Positions 24,331 through 36,639 of a stretch of 64,000 bases of DNA are shown here, piece after piece. A model generated the notes under the pieces. The model was not told where the DNA came from, made no database searches, and was given only the letters and a program-made list of their open reading frames with translations. The stretch comes from Aselliscus stoliczkanus. Taxonomy: Eukaryota > Chordata > Mammalia > Chiroptera > Hipposideridae. The stretch lies in assembly GCA_033961575.1 (NCBI GenBank), contig CM066728.1, positions 101,198,852 to 101,262,851 on the forward strand, given 5' to 3'. Numbering within the stretch: the first letter of the stretch is position 1; every line of letters starts with the position of its first letter. The position numbers and the translations under genes are program-made.

Positions 24331-25609
24331 CATGGTACCCTAACTATTATTTTGTTTGTCATGAGTCTTTACCTAATAACTCAAACAAATCTCCATGGAT
24401 GTTTTATAATACTTAGAATTAATGCTTGTTAGTAAATCCTAATCAATTAACGTGGTGTAAATAAAATATTTCAGTTGTCTATTCTACTTTTTATAGATAT
24501 TTCATTTAATAATAAGCATACAGATAAAAATTTATTGAACTCTGTGTGGGCCAAAGTAGCACCAGTATTTATTATTATAGCAGTAGAACCCTCAGTGTTT
24601 ATATTTAACTACTAGAAACATAGGATAACATTTATCATACACTGATTCTTTGGTAATATTCTATCAGTGATAGTTATTTTTCAGTGTATAATGTGATGTT
24701 ATTTAAGTAGTTTATGACTAATTTAAATTTATAGACCTACAATTTATTGAACACTGTTTTCCTTCCTCTATCTTCTTTTCCCCTTCCTTTACATCTTAGT
24801 GTAATTAGAAGTTGTTTTATAGCTCTGTCAGAATTCTTAAAATATTTAGGGTTTTAAAATATTAACAGGGAATCATTACATATTCATTTAAAGACTTTCT
24901 GACTAACTGACATGAAGGGAACTGAAAAATGAAATATCTACCATAAAGACATTGAAAGAAAATAAAACTGTCTATAAAATATCTACTACATGAAATGAAT
25001 CCTCACACACCTTTGGACTTGAATTCATCAGATTTCTTCCTGATGAACGTTACTTTCTTTTTGAGTTAAAAATGTATAGTTTTCAATTACAGAGTTTTAA
25101 TTCTCCTTAAAATTTAAATTGCCAATTAATCAAATTCAAACACTAAATTTATGATGCAAATTCAAACACTAAACTTACTGTCCTATCAAAAATATATATG
25201 GATAAGCACTGCTATAAAGATGGTTCATTTATATTGAGATGACTATTTGAGTTTAATTCCCAGTTCAAATAAACTTTTCTTTTCCCATTGGAGAAATTTT
25301 ACATCTCTATGATTTTTTATATTTGTGATCATATTCAACTATCATGGATGTCATCATGCCCCAACATTAATTAATACTTTCCAATGCACAGCAAACGCTG
25401 AGCGAGAAAAGATCACAGACATACTGAGTGCCAAGTTCCTGAGCTGTTTCCCCCGCACACCCCCTTTAGAATGGTCCCTCTCTCTTCCCGGATATCCCCT
25501 TGATGGCCTCGCTCTCATACAAACCTGCCTCTCCTTTTGGGACACTGATTCTCACGTGGATTTCTCATGGGATGGTTGCTTTCTATTCATTTGTTTTTCT
25601 ACTTTTTTC
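24331..25609. other. AT-rich unique-looking DNA
   Basis: A 101-codon open frame at 25325-25630 (plus) shows no domain I recognise and runs into an L1 tail. I do not call it a gene. Confidence 0.4.
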
Positions 25610-25850
25610 AGTCTTAAGAGGTATAATTGACGTACAATAAGTTGCACACATAAATACACACAACATAATAAATTTTGACATACATATACACCTGCAGATC
25701 AATCAGCACAATCAAGGTATTGAATATGTTTATCCATCTTCCCCCAAAGTCTCCCCAGACCCCTACAATTGTAATCCTTCCCTCCTAAACCCACATCCTC
25801 TCTCCTGTACCAGGTGACAACTGTTCAGGTTTCTGTCAGTTGTGTGTATT
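25610..25850 (-). mobile_element. old L1 3'UTR fragment, antisense
   Basis: The series ggtataattgacgtacaataagttgcacac, then aattttgacatacatatacac and aatcagcacaatcaaggt matches an old L1 3' end in reverse complement. It is diverged. Confidence 0.65.
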
Positions 25851-26864
25851 TTCTTTTCTTTTATTTTTTATTTTATTTTATGTGTTATTTTATTCCATTT
25901 TATTTTTCTCTGTAGGCTTCATATAACTATACCCTGAAGTGGGTACCCTCAGACCGCCTCTCTCCCTTTCTCTTTCTCCTAAATGTTTAAATAGATGTCC
26001 CTTTCATTTCTTCAACAGTGTGTTCTCACAAGTCTCATGTTTATTTTAATATCTTTCTATTTTCAAATCAAGAGAGATTTGTTTTTTGAGACCCCAAGTT
26101 GCCAGGAGAAAGTGTACAGCTTGTTCTTGAAGCTGTATCGATTGCGTCCGTTTCTCAGGCACACAGCTCAGGATGACCTATGTTCGTCCTTCTCATGACC
26201 GTGTGCTCAGGCAGTGAGAATGGGTGGCCACCACAAAAAGTCTAAATTTCACTGCGCTCTGAGAGTGTGGAGACCATGTTTCCCCAAAATTCAAAGTAGC
26301 TTTATAGTCTTCACCTAAGGTCTGTCCACTCTTTGAGCTATCACTCATGGGTTGTCAATGTACTTTTTTACTTTTATAAAACTTATGGTTTGGGAAAATT
26401 CCTCTGAAACTGTGAGATATTAACTGTCATTCTTATCAGGTGGTAAATTTTTGTTTGATAGCCTTTCCCTTGGTATTTTAGTAGTAGCCAGTGTAGAATA
26501 TGACAAGTACCACTTGTCAAATGTCATTTGAAACAGTAAATCTTGAAAGCAACATTGTATACCATTTCTTTGAGTGAATTGGTGCAGTTTAATCATGTTT
26601 TACCTTTTAAGAGCCAAGGGGAATATGTTGAAACACAGTTTTCATAAGCCACAGGCATTTGATTCAAATATCCATTTTAGTCATACCATTTATACTACCT
26701 ATGTGTACACTTTCCACTCATGGAATTTTACTACACAGTCACAGACATTGAGTAAATCATATAAATATGAAGTGTGTGTAATATACATGAACATATGCAA
26801 GATTTTAATTTCAGGTACATTTTATAAACCCTCTAATAATTAATTATCCTTCACACACTTGATT
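25851..26864. other. AT-rich DNA, no supportable feature
   Basis: Includes a (TTTTA)-like stretch near 25855-25905. Open frames are short. Confidence 0.4.
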
Positions 26865-26882
26865 GAGGATAAGGAATATTTT
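26865..26882. repeat. target-site duplication, left copy
   Basis: The 18-bp string gaggataaggaatatttt recurs exactly at 34717-34734 and brackets the full-length L1. Confidence 0.95.
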
Positions 26883-27388
26883 TTTTAAAATTTTTATTTA
26901 TTTTTAATTAGTTTCAGGTGTACAACACAGTGCAATAGTTATACATTTTACCCCTCAAAGTGATAACCCCCCACCCCCAATTCGCCACCCCACTCCCCCC
27001 ATATCATATATATCTATTACTCTTCCTCTGACTCTCTTCCACAGTATAATCCACATCCCGTGACTATCTATATATATTCAATTACAGTAGGTATACCACC
27101 TCCGCTTTAGTTATACAGTGCAGTGATCAAACCTCTACTCTATCCATGAAATGGTCTCCCTAACAAGACCTATGACCATCTGACATTCCACAGAATATTT
27201 ACAACATTATTAATTATATTCCCCAAACTGTTTTTCATATCCCAGTGGCAATATTGTAGTTGCCTATTTTTGCTGTCTAATCCCTTCCCCTTCTCCCTCA
27301 TCCCCATTCCCCTCCCAATTAGCAACCCTGATTTTTCCTCTATATCTATGAGACAGTTTCTGTTTACTTTGCTCATTCATACAGTTTT
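26883..27388 (-). other. L1 3'UTR
   Basis: About 500 bp between the ORF2 stop and the tail. It includes the characteristic series caggtgtacaacacagtgcaatag, in plus-strand view, and a C-rich block near 26967-27000 (G-rich on the L1 sense strand). G-rich 3'UTR tracts are common in L1s and may form quadruplexes. Confidence 0.85.
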
Positions 27389-30300
27389 TCAGATTCCACA
27401 TATGAGTGAGTATTTGTCTTTCTCTGACTGACTTATTTCACTTAACATAATAGTCTCTAGGTCCATCCATATCATTGCAAATGGTACGATTTCATTCTTC
27501 TTTATAGCGGAGTAATACTCCATTGTATAAATATACCACAGTTTCTTAATACAGTCATCTACTGATGGGCATTTTGGTTGTTTCCAAGTCTTAGCTATTG
27601 TAAATTGTGCTGCTATGAACATAGGGGTGCATAACTTTTTATGAATAAGTGTCTTGGTTTTTTCAGGCTAAATACCTAGGAGTGGAATTGCTGGGTCAAA
27701 CAGTAGCTCTATTTCCAGTTCTTTGAGATACCTCCATACTGACTTCCATAGTGGCTGCACCAATCTGCAATCCCACCAACAGTGCAGCAGGGTCCCCTTT
27801 TCCCCACAGCCCCATCAGCACTTGTTGTTTGTTGATTTATTGATGATAGCCATTCTGACTGGAGTGAGGTGGTATCTCATGGTGGTTTTTATTTGCATTT
27901 CCCTAATGACCAATGAGGTTGAACTTTTTTTCATATGCCTGTTGGCCATCTGTATGTCCTCTTTAGAGAAATGTCTCTTCATATCTTGTGCCCATTTTTT
28001 AATTGGGTTGTTTGTTTTTTTGGTGTTGAGTTTCATGAGTGTTTTATAAATTTTGGATATTAACCCCTTATCAGATATATCGTTGGCAAATATATTCTCC
28101 CATTCAGTAGGCTTCCTTTTTGTTTTATTAATGGTTTCCTTTGTTGTGAAAAAACTTTTAAGTCTGATATTATCCCATATGTTCATTTTTTCTTTTATTT
28201 ACTTCCCTTGCCCGTAGGGATGTATCAGTAAAAATATTGCTCCGGATAATGTCTGCAAATGTACTCCCTATATTTTCTTTTAGGATTTTTATGGTTTCAG
28301 GTCTTACATTTAAGTCTTTAATCCATTTTGAATTTGTTCTTGTATAAGGCCTAAGGAGGTGGTCCAGTTTCGTTTTTTTGCATGTGTCAGTCCAATTTTC
28401 CCAGCACCATTTATTGAATAGACTATCTTTACTCCAGTGTAAATTCTTGCTTCCCTTGTCATAGATTAACTGTCGTAAATGCCTGGATTTATTTCTGGGC
28501 TCTCTGTTCTGTTCCACTGATCGATGTGCCTGTTTTTATGCCAATACCAAACTGTCTTGATTACTGTAGCCTTGTAGTAGGTTTTGATGTCTGGTAGCGT
28601 GATCCCCCCGACTTTGTTCTTATTTCTCAGAATTGCCGAGGCTATTCTGGGTCTTTTATGATTGCATATAAATTTTAGGATTATATTTTCTATTTCTGTG
28701 AAAAATGCCCTTGGTAGTTTGATAGGAATTGCACTGAATCTATATATTGCTTTAGGCAGTGTGGACATTTTAACTATATTAATTCTTCCTATCCATGAGC
28801 ATGGTAGGTGTTTCCATTTATTTGTATCTTCTATGATTTCTTTCTTCAGTGTCTTATAATTTTCTGAGTACAGATCTTTCACTTCTTTGGTTAAATTTAT
28901 TCCTAGGTATTTTATAGTTCTTGACACAATTGTAAATGGGACAGTTTTCTTAATTTCGCTTTCCATTAGTTATTATTGGTATATGCAAATGCCACTGATT
29001 TCTGAATATTGATTTTATATCCTGCTACTTTACTGAATTTTCATCTATCAGTTCCAAAAGTTTTTTGATGGAGTCTTTGGGGTTCTCTATATACAGTATC
29101 ATGTCATCTGCATATAATGACAATTTTGCTTCTTCCTTGCCAATTTGAATGCCTTTTATTTCTTTTTGTTGTCTGATTGCTGTGGCTAGAACTTCCAGCA
29201 CTATGTTGAATAAAAGAGGAGAAAGTGGACAGCCTTGTCTTGTTCCTGATTTAAGGGGAATGGTTTTAGCTTTTCCCCATTGAGTATGATGTTAGCTGTA
29301 GGTTTATCATATATGGCTTCTATTATGTTGAGATGTGATCCCTGTATTCCCACTTTGCTAAGGGTTTTTAAAATAAATGGCTGTTGGATTTTGTCAAATG
29401 CTTTTTCTGCATCTATTGAAATGACCATGTGATCTTTATCCTTCATTTTGTTGATGCGGTGTATCACATTAATTGATTTATGGATGTTGAACCAGCCTTG
29501 CGCACTAGGGATGAATCCCACTTGATCATGATGTATGATCTTCTTAATATATTGCTGAATTCTGTTTGCTAATATTTTATTGAGAATTTTTGCATCTGTA
29601 TTCATCAGGGAGATTGGCCTGTAGTTTTCCTTTTTTGTGATGTCTTTATCTGGTTTTGGAATCAGGATGATAATGGTTTCATAAAAAGAGTTTGGGAGCC
29701 TTCCCTCCTTCTGGATTTTTTGGAATAGTTGGAGAAGAATAGGTGATAGTTCTTTTTTGAATGTTTGATAAAATTCACTTGTGAAGCCGTCTGGTCCAGG
29801 GCTTTTGTTTTTTGGGAGCTTGTCAATTACTGATTCAATTTCCTTGGTAGTAATCAGGGTATTTAGATTTTCTGTTTCTTCTTGCGTTAGTTTTGGAAGG
29901 TTGTATGCTTCTAGAAAATATCCATTTCTTCCAGATTGTCAAATTTGTTGGCATATAGTTGCTCATAGTAATTTCTTAGAATTTTTTGTATTTCTGTGTT
30001 GTCTGTAGTCATTTCCCCTCTTTCATTCCTGATTTTGCTAATTTGAGTCCTCTCTCTTTTTTTTTTTAATGAGCCTGGCTAGAGGTTTGTCAATTTTGTT
30101 TATCTTCTCAAGAAACCAGCTCTTGGTTTCATTGATCGTTTGAATTGTTTTTCTGTTCTCTATATTGTTTATTTCTGCTCTGGTCTTTATTATCTCCTTT
30201 CTTGTACTCCCCTTGGGCCTCTTTTGCTGTTCTTTTTCCAGTTCCCTTAGGTGTAAGGATAACCTGTTGATTTGAGATTTTTCTTCCTTCTTTAGGTAGG

Positions 30301-31208
30301 CTTGCACTGCTATAAACTTCCCTCTTAGGACTGCTTTCGCAGCATCCCAGAGATTTTGGGTTGTGGTGTTTTCATTTTCGTTTGTCTCAAGGTATCTTTT
30401 GATTTCCAGCTTGATCTCATTTGTGACACACTCACTATTTAATAGCATATTGTTTAGCCTCCATTTATTTGTCAGCTTCCCGGATTTCTTCTTATAATTG
30501 ATTTCTAGTTTCATAGCATTGTGGTCAGAGAATACAGTTGAAATGATTTCAATCTTCTTAAATTTATTGAGACGTGTTTTGTGCCCTAACATGTGGTCTA
30601 TCTTAGAAAATGTTCCATGTGCACTTGAAAAGAACGTATATTCTGTAGCTTTGGGATGAAATGCTCTGAAAATGTCTGTTAAATCCAGCTGGTCTAATGC
30701 ATCATTTAAGTTCGCTGTTTCCACATTGATTTTTCTGTCTGGAGGATCTGTCCATTAGTGACAGCAGGGTGTTGAAGTCCCCTACTATGATAGTGTTACT
30801 GTTGATCTCTGTCTTTATGTCTGACAATATCTGTTTTATATATTTAGGGGCTCCTATGTTAGGTGCATAGATGTTTACTAGAGTTATGTCCTCTTGTTGG
30901 ATCGATCCCTTCATTACTATGAAGTGTCCTTCTTTGTCCTTTGTTATATTCTTCAATTTAAAGTCCATTTTATCTGATATACGTATCGCTACTCCAGCTT
31001 TTTTCTCAGTACCATTTGCATGAAATATTTTACTCCATCCCTTTACTTTCAGCCTGTATGAGTCTTTGGATCTGAGGTGAGTCTCTTGTATACAGCATAT
31101 GCTGGGGTCTTGCTTTCTTATCCATTCAGCCACCTTATGTCTTTTTATTGGAGCATTTAATCCATTTACATTTAATGTGATTATTGATGGGTGTGTATTT
31201 ATTGCCAT
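27389..31208 (-). pseudogene. L1 ORF2 (endonuclease-reverse transcriptase), frameshifted
   Basis: ORF2p is the enzyme that nicks target DNA and reverse transcribes L1 RNA there. It starts at 31208 with MAINTHPSIITLNVNGLNAP, the apurinic-type endonuclease, with QETHL and GDFN catalytic blocks further on. The reverse transcriptase finger/palm has [12 protein letters not shown] (about 29380-29420), and the YADD active site is readable at 29103-29114. The C-terminal domain ends with the IKKLWYIYTMEYYSAIKKNE stretch before the stop at 27389. Frames change at about 30.7, between 29.2 and 29.1, near 29.0 and near 28.5 and 28.2 kb, so no intact enzyme is encoded. The total span, about 1270 codons, is the usual L1 ORF2 length. 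Confidence 0.96.
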
Positions 31209-31256
31209 TTTGTTATTTGTGTTCGTAGTCTTTCTTAGGTTGTTTTTCTCTTCTAC

Positions 31257-32133
31257 TTAAAGAAGCCCTTTTAGCATTTTCTGCAAAGCTGGCTTGGTGG
31301 TAATGAATTCCCTTAACTTATTCTTTTCTGCAAAGCTCCTTATCTCGCCTTCGATTTTAAATGATAACCTTGCTGGATACAGCAATCTTGGTTGTAGGCC
31401 TTTATTTTTCATCACTTTGAAAACCTCCTGCCACTCCCTTCTGGGCTGCAAAGTTTCTGTAGAAAAGTCAGCTGATAATCTTATGGGGATACCCTTGTAA
31501 ATAACTTGCTGCCTTTCCCTTGCTGCTTTAAGGATTCTGTCTTTGTCCTTAACCCTTGCCATTTTCACTATAATGTGTCTTGGAGTGGGCCTGTTTGGAA
31601 TCATCCTGGTTGGAACTCTCTGCATTTCCTGAGCTTGTATTTCAATGTCCTTTGCCAGGTTAGGGAAGTTTTCAGACATTATTATTTCAAATATATTCTC
31701 AATCCCTTGCTCCCTCTCTTCTCCTTCTGGTACTCCAATGACCCGTGGGTTATTGCGTTTGATGTTGTCCCCCAGCTCTCTTAAGCTATTTTCCATGTTT
31801 TTCATTCTTTTTTTCTTTTTGTTGTTCCGCATGGGTGATCTCTGCTATTTTGTCTTCTAAGTCACTGATTTGATTTTCTGCTTCATCCAATCTGCTAGTG
31901 ATTCCATCAAGTTTGTTATTTAATTCAGTAATTGTGTTCTTAAGTTCTAGCTGGTTGCTTTTCATGATTTCTCTATCCTTCTTTATATTTTCATTAATTT
32001 CCTTGAACATTCTAATAATCAGTGTTCTGAACTCTGTCTCCGATAGGTTGGTTACCTCTATTTCCTCTATTTCCACTGATTCAGGAAGTTTCTTCTGTTC
32101 TTTTATTTGTGTTGTGTTTCTTTGTCTCCCCAT
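31257..32133 (-). pseudogene. L1 ORF1 (RNA-binding chaperone), one frameshift
   Basis: ORF1p coats L1 RNA as a trimer. The N-terminal piece (32133-31786) begins MGRQRNTTQIKEQKK and is a long heptad-rich coiled coil. The C-terminal piece (31832-31257) contains the RRM and C-terminal domain, with PRVIGVPEGEEREQGIENIF and the RRREWQEVFKVM-type block. The two pieces are in different frames and overlap around 31786-31832, where the sense strand has an A-rich run (a T-rich run at 31799-31820 as shown), a natural slippage spot. Joined length would be about 290 codons, near the usual for mammalian L1. The spacer to ORF2 is about 48 bp. Confidence 0.95.
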
Positions 32134-33824
32134 TCTGGCTTACTCTTTGTGTTTGCTTCAATATAACAGATAGATCCCCCAGGTTTCTCAGTCTTTTCTG
32201 GGTAAACTTATATGGTGTGTGTCCTTTATATTTGAATTACTCAGTCTCCCTATTCTCCTGTGCTTGTATCTGAGGTGTTCCTTGTGTCGTGCGTCCTCAC
32301 TTGTTGAAGTTTTAGTTTTGATTACTTTTGGCTTGTCAGTAGGTGGGATTGACTCCCAGATTGATTAGCTGTGAGGATCAGCAGCGTCTGCAGTTTATGA
32401 GCTGCTGTGAGAGGATTGACCCCTCTGATGAAACTTGGACCCTATGGGCCCTAGTACCTGTAGCAACTTCCTTTTGGGTGTGACTCTTGTATGTCAAACC
32501 CAGAAATACTCTGGTTTTATCTAAAGTTGGCCTCCGGGTGTGATGATTCTTGTGTCTGTTTGTTTGGACCCACAGCTGCAGAGTGATTTTAGAGCACAAC
32601 AGATCAACAAGAACAACCTCTGCAGCCACCAAAGGAAACCAAATGCTCGCACAAGTGAAAAAAAACCAACCATCAAACTACAGTCAACTTGTACAGAAAT
32701 ATCAATCATACTAATGAAGAAAACAAACAGAAACAAAACAAAAACCACACACACAATAATAACAGAAGAGGAAACAAAATAAAATACAATATCCTAAAAT
32801 AAAAAATAGAATAAACATGAGAAACCGATTAGCTAAACCTAAAAAATAAAAAATAAAAATAAACTCAAATAATAATAAAAAAGTAAGAATAAAAATTAAA
32901 AAACTAAAATTTGCAGAAAAAAGGAAAAGAGGGAAAGTATAGCAGTGAGAAGAATGAATAAAATAAGAGAGAAAGTGAGGGTGGGGAAAAAAGAAAAAGA
33001 AAAATATATATATATATTTGTCTACACACCCATATATATGGACATATATTCACCTATATACACCTGTATATATGCCTATATTAAAAACTACAAAATGATA
33101 AGAATGAAATAGAAATAAAAACCAAAAACAACCAAGATAAGCAGCCAATAAAGGGAAAACAAAACAGAATAAAACCAAACAAACCAAAAATACCTGTGCC
33201 AGTCTAGGCTAAAGTCCACCAAGCTCTCTTCAGTTTGTCTGCTGTACAAAAATTCCTGTGCGTCTTGTGGGAACAGTAGGCCACCTGATGCCTAGCGTGA
33301 TCCTGGCACTGCAGGTTTGCTGTACTTGAGTGTGGTTCTGACGTGTGATTGGTGGTTTTTACAAAGTCACTGCGTTTTTGCTTTTGCCTGTCCCAAGGCA
33401 GGCTGCACCCCCAAAGGCTCAATGAGTGTCTCTGGGCACCCTTTGGGTTGACAGCTGTGGAGAATTAAAGAATTCCTCACTACCAAAAGCCAGCTGCTAA
33501 GAATCTGTTAATTAGCGCCTCAGCAGGTGAACCTGCCCTGCCTCCCAAGCCTTGCCTAAAGGTGGGGGCGGGGTAGGTAGTCTCACTCTGCAGCCTTCAC
33601 TGGGTGGAAATTCTCAACTCCCTGCAGGTAAGGATATCTTCCTAGTCTGCCCCTATTGCTCCCTTCAGGAGTCAGTTTAAGACTGTCTTCGCGGGGGCCA
33701 AAGTTTGTGGGAGTGGGTGCGTTATTGTTTTTTTTTGCTTTCTGTTCAAGAGTAGAAAAAGGAAAAAAAAATAAAAAACATAAAAATAAACAAAGCCACA
33801 GTTCCAACACCTTTTTAAGCTAAG

Positions 33825-34232
33825 GCCTTTGCCTCTTATGCTCCAGCGGAGTTCCTGCTGCTCTCCCAAAGGGTCTGCCGGGATTTAGGGAATTGCGCGC
33901 ACCCTGCGGTGTGGCTAAGATCCCCGCTCCGTCTCTCGGGGACCTGTGTCTCCGCCCGGCACGCGCTGCTTCTCCGCGGGCGAGTCCTCTGTTTCCCCCC
34001 TGCTCCCGGGTTTAAGGCTTCTGCCTTGGAGCCGGCGCGCACCCGCGCCGTTCTCCTGCTGGGCTCCTGGAGGGACTGCCGCCGGGGTTCAGGGGACTGC
34101 GCGCACCTTTCCACGCGGCTCAGATCCCCACTCCATCTCTCCGGGACCTGCGTCTCCGCCCAGCGCGCGCTGCTTCTCCGCGGGCGAGTCCTCTTGTTTC
34201 CCCTGCTCCCGGGTTTCAGGCTTCTGCGCTCC
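33825..34232 (-). repeat. two ~204-bp tandem units in L1 5'UTR
   Basis: The segment ggctaagatcccc...cgtctctcggggacctgtgtctccgccc, beginning at 33913, reappears at 34117. The following gctgcttctccgcgggcgag block and the preceding gcgcgcacc are repeated at the same 204-bp offset. The start and end of the unit are approximate. Identity looks high across the core. Confidence 0.9.
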
Positions 34233-34329
34233 GCGGGACCCGGTGGGCACAGAGACTGATCCCTGAACCGGGAGGGTGCAGGGACTGATCTTGCCCTGTC
34301 GCTGCGGGGCTCTGCACCCTGCTTCCTGG

Positions 34330-34590
34330 GACCCGGCGAGCCGCGGGTGCAGCTCGCACCTCTGCACAGTCGTCTCCTCTCTCTCCTCCCGCACTTGCCC
34401 GGCCTGAGCTTCTGCCTTAGACCGCAAACCAACGCGCTCTTGCTGAGCTCTAGGTGGGCCACGGGCCGCAGGGAGCGAGCCGGGGACACTCACCGTGACT
34501 CAGCAGCCGGGGTGCGGGCTGCACCTCACGCGTCTTGCTGCCTTCTTCCCCTACTCGCCCGGCCTGCCCGCCTTCCAGCAATCCTTGTGT
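34330..34590 (-). repeat. weaker repeated segment in distal L1 5'UTR
   Basis: A stretch from about 34335 (gagccgcgggtgcagctcgcacc, then cacttgcccggcctgagctt) is echoed from about 34503 (cagccggggtgcgggctgcacc, then ctcgcccggcctgcccg). The offset is about 168 bp and the copies are diverged. Confidence 0.55.
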
Positions 34591-34716
34591 GGAACTCTTA
34601 GTTGCTCTGTGTGATGAGTAGATGTCTCTTTGAGGCGTATTAGGAGGTCAAATTGTGGATATTTCCAGGGGAGGTTTCATGGAGCCCTCCTCACAGCCAC
34701 CATCTTGCCCCTCCTC

Positions 34717-34734
34717 GAGGATAAGGAATATTTT
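34717..34734. repeat. target-site duplication, right copy
   Basis: Exact partner of 26865-26882. Removing the element restores a continuous AT-rich sequence. Confidence 0.95.
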
Positions 34735-36630
34735 AATAACATCAAGTAATACACAGAATGATTTACTTACATATGTAAATAGTTTAATTTTTATGTTTAC
34801 AAAAAAAGATACAGCAAAGGTACTCTTGTATAGTCTAAATATTACTTGCGTTTTCAAAAGGGTAATTCATTTTATTACATACCCTAGGAAAACAGCACAC
34901 TAACCCAAGATTTTAGATATTTCTGAGCATGAAACTCATTCAGATTAATAGAGACATAATTGTCCCTCTGTTGCTACATGTATTACCTAATTAAAGAATG
35001 AAAAAGAAAACCCTCACAGCAAAGAGAGTGACATTTGTTTAACAAGAAATCATTAACAATGTGTCTGTTCCTATTGAACTCAGGAAAGGTACACAGTTGA
35101 ATATGCCTGATAATCTAGCAACTAGGTCGATTCACTTTCATCCTCATAGCATGTGAAAAAGGCCACATATCATTTTACACCTATTCTTTGGAAATGTAAC
35201 TGTTGATTTCTCCTGAAAAATAATTAAAACAAGAGTTGACATAATTTCATAAAAGAATTATAGTTTATTCACTTCTCATTTCTGCTGAGATTATTAGAGA
35301 AGGCCACTTATAAAAACAGGCTTTGCTTATAGGTTTTACTATTAAACATCTGAGTGTATCGTCTCAACCACTTATGGTCCAGATTAATTATTATATATTA
35401 AAATTCTTAGTTATATCCTTTCATTAAGGTCAGTGATTACTTATCAAATTATCATTAGTAGAATATAGAGTTGTTTGTTTTCATTACAAAACTTTTAAAA
35501 TATGTTTAGATTTATTTTTAAGAATTGCTAGAGAACTTAAATTTCATTATGGTTTTATTTCTTTACCCAACCTTTACTTCATTACCCAATTAAGATGAAT
35601 AGATCAGACAAATCATATGTCAAGTTATATATAGATAGTGTTTCTTAGTGATTCTGTGATTTTCTTCCCATCCTTACAAATTATAACCACTTTATCTCAC
35701 CTCTCCCTTCATCCTAGAATCAAATGACCATGATGAGGCTACTTCTATTTCCACACGGGGAACCTTATGTTTCCCACAGCTGTGTCCTTTGAGTAAAATT
35801 TGCTATTCATAATTTTTCAGGATTTTATTCCACTAACCAACAAACATATTCTCATTGTCTCTTTTTTTAATTTTTATTCATTTTCTCAGAATTCTTCATT
35901 TCCTACAATTAATTGTTAGTGCTAATGATAAATGCTTTGTATAGTAACAGTTTTATTTCCTATTTTTAGTTTATTTATTTATTTATTTATTTATTTATTT
36001 TTTTCATAGATCTTCTAAATCTGAACCTGATGAACAGGATAATTTGGGAGTTTTAGAAACTACAACAAAAACCATCAATATATATTTTGGGGCCAGAAAT
36101 CTTCAGTGCACTTAAAAAAAATCAGTGAGAATAGCTGATCCTACTCCACCTTTACAAACATTAAGATAAATAAGTAGTTTCTGAACAGAATAATGAGAGT
36201 GTGGGCATAGCCTATACTATTGGTTTATTAGCACTTTGTATTTTCGAAAGCTTTTTCATGTGCATTTGTTGTTAGCTCCTTGCAGCTACCCTTTCTATAA
36301 ATGTTATTGCAACTTAATGATAATTTCAGTGTTTTATCTGATAGCATGCTGAATCAGAAGCTTTGTTTTGAATCTAAATCCATGCAGAAGCCTTCCTATA
36401 TTCACTTAAGTTGAGATGGCATTTTTTGCCTTACTGATTTTATCTATTTTTAATGTCCTAAAATTGTAGTTAACTCCACTTAAGAGTTAAGGAATATTAT
36501 TATGAAATTATTCACTGCCACCACAACTAAGAGTTGGCAAATATAGATACAAATCTAGTTTTGCCAATAACACCTGTGTGAATTGAGTAAAATAAAATTT
36601 CTCTCTGTTAAAATGAGAAGTTTGGGTAGG
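34735..36630. other. AT-rich unique-looking DNA with (TTTA)n at ~35968-36002
   Basis: No gene seen. The tetranucleotide array has no SINE body beside it, so it is a plain microsatellite. Confidence 0.5.
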
Positions 36631-36639
36631 AATATCTCC

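Larger units (their letters stand above)
26883..34716 (-). mobile_element. near full-length LINE-1 (7.8 kb), antisense, inactive
   Basis: A complete L1 retrotransposon on the minus strand. Its 3' tail is the T-rich run at the left edge and its 5' end is the gaggaggggcaagatggtgg motif at the right edge. The order on the minus strand is 5'UTR (34716-32134), ORF1 (32133-31257), short spacer, ORF2 (31208-27389) and 3'UTR (27388-26883). An exact 18-bp duplication brackets it, which proves one insertion event by target-primed reverse transcription. It is longer than the ~6 kb typical of human L1 mainly because of its 2.6-kb 5'UTR. ORF1 has one frameshift and ORF2 several, so it cannot move by itself. 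Fragments at 20.6, 37.4 and 63.3 kb belong to the same or a sister family. Confidence 0.97.
32134..34716 (-). promoter_or_regulatory. L1 5'UTR with internal promoter region
   Basis: About 2.6 kb upstream of ORF1. The distal 0.9 kb (33.83-34.72) is a CpG-rich island within otherwise AT-rich DNA and starts at the gaggaggggcaagatgg motif. It contains two copies of a ~204-bp unit and a weaker pair of related segments nearer the 5' end. The middle (about 32.65-33.19) is strikingly A-rich on the plus strand, i.e. T-rich in L1 sense. L1 5'UTRs drive pol II transcription from their first bases. CpG-rich copies are usually methylated. Confidence 0.85.

Noticed and set aside
27723..28049. 108-codon plus-strand frame
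   Set aside because: Antisense shadow of L1 ORF2.
33836..34493. 217- and 134-codon open frames in GC-rich DNA (33836-34489 and 34089-34493, minus)
   Set aside because: They lie in the CpG-rich L1 5'UTR, are arginine/proline-rich from base composition, repeat with the 204-bp unit and have no recognisable domain.
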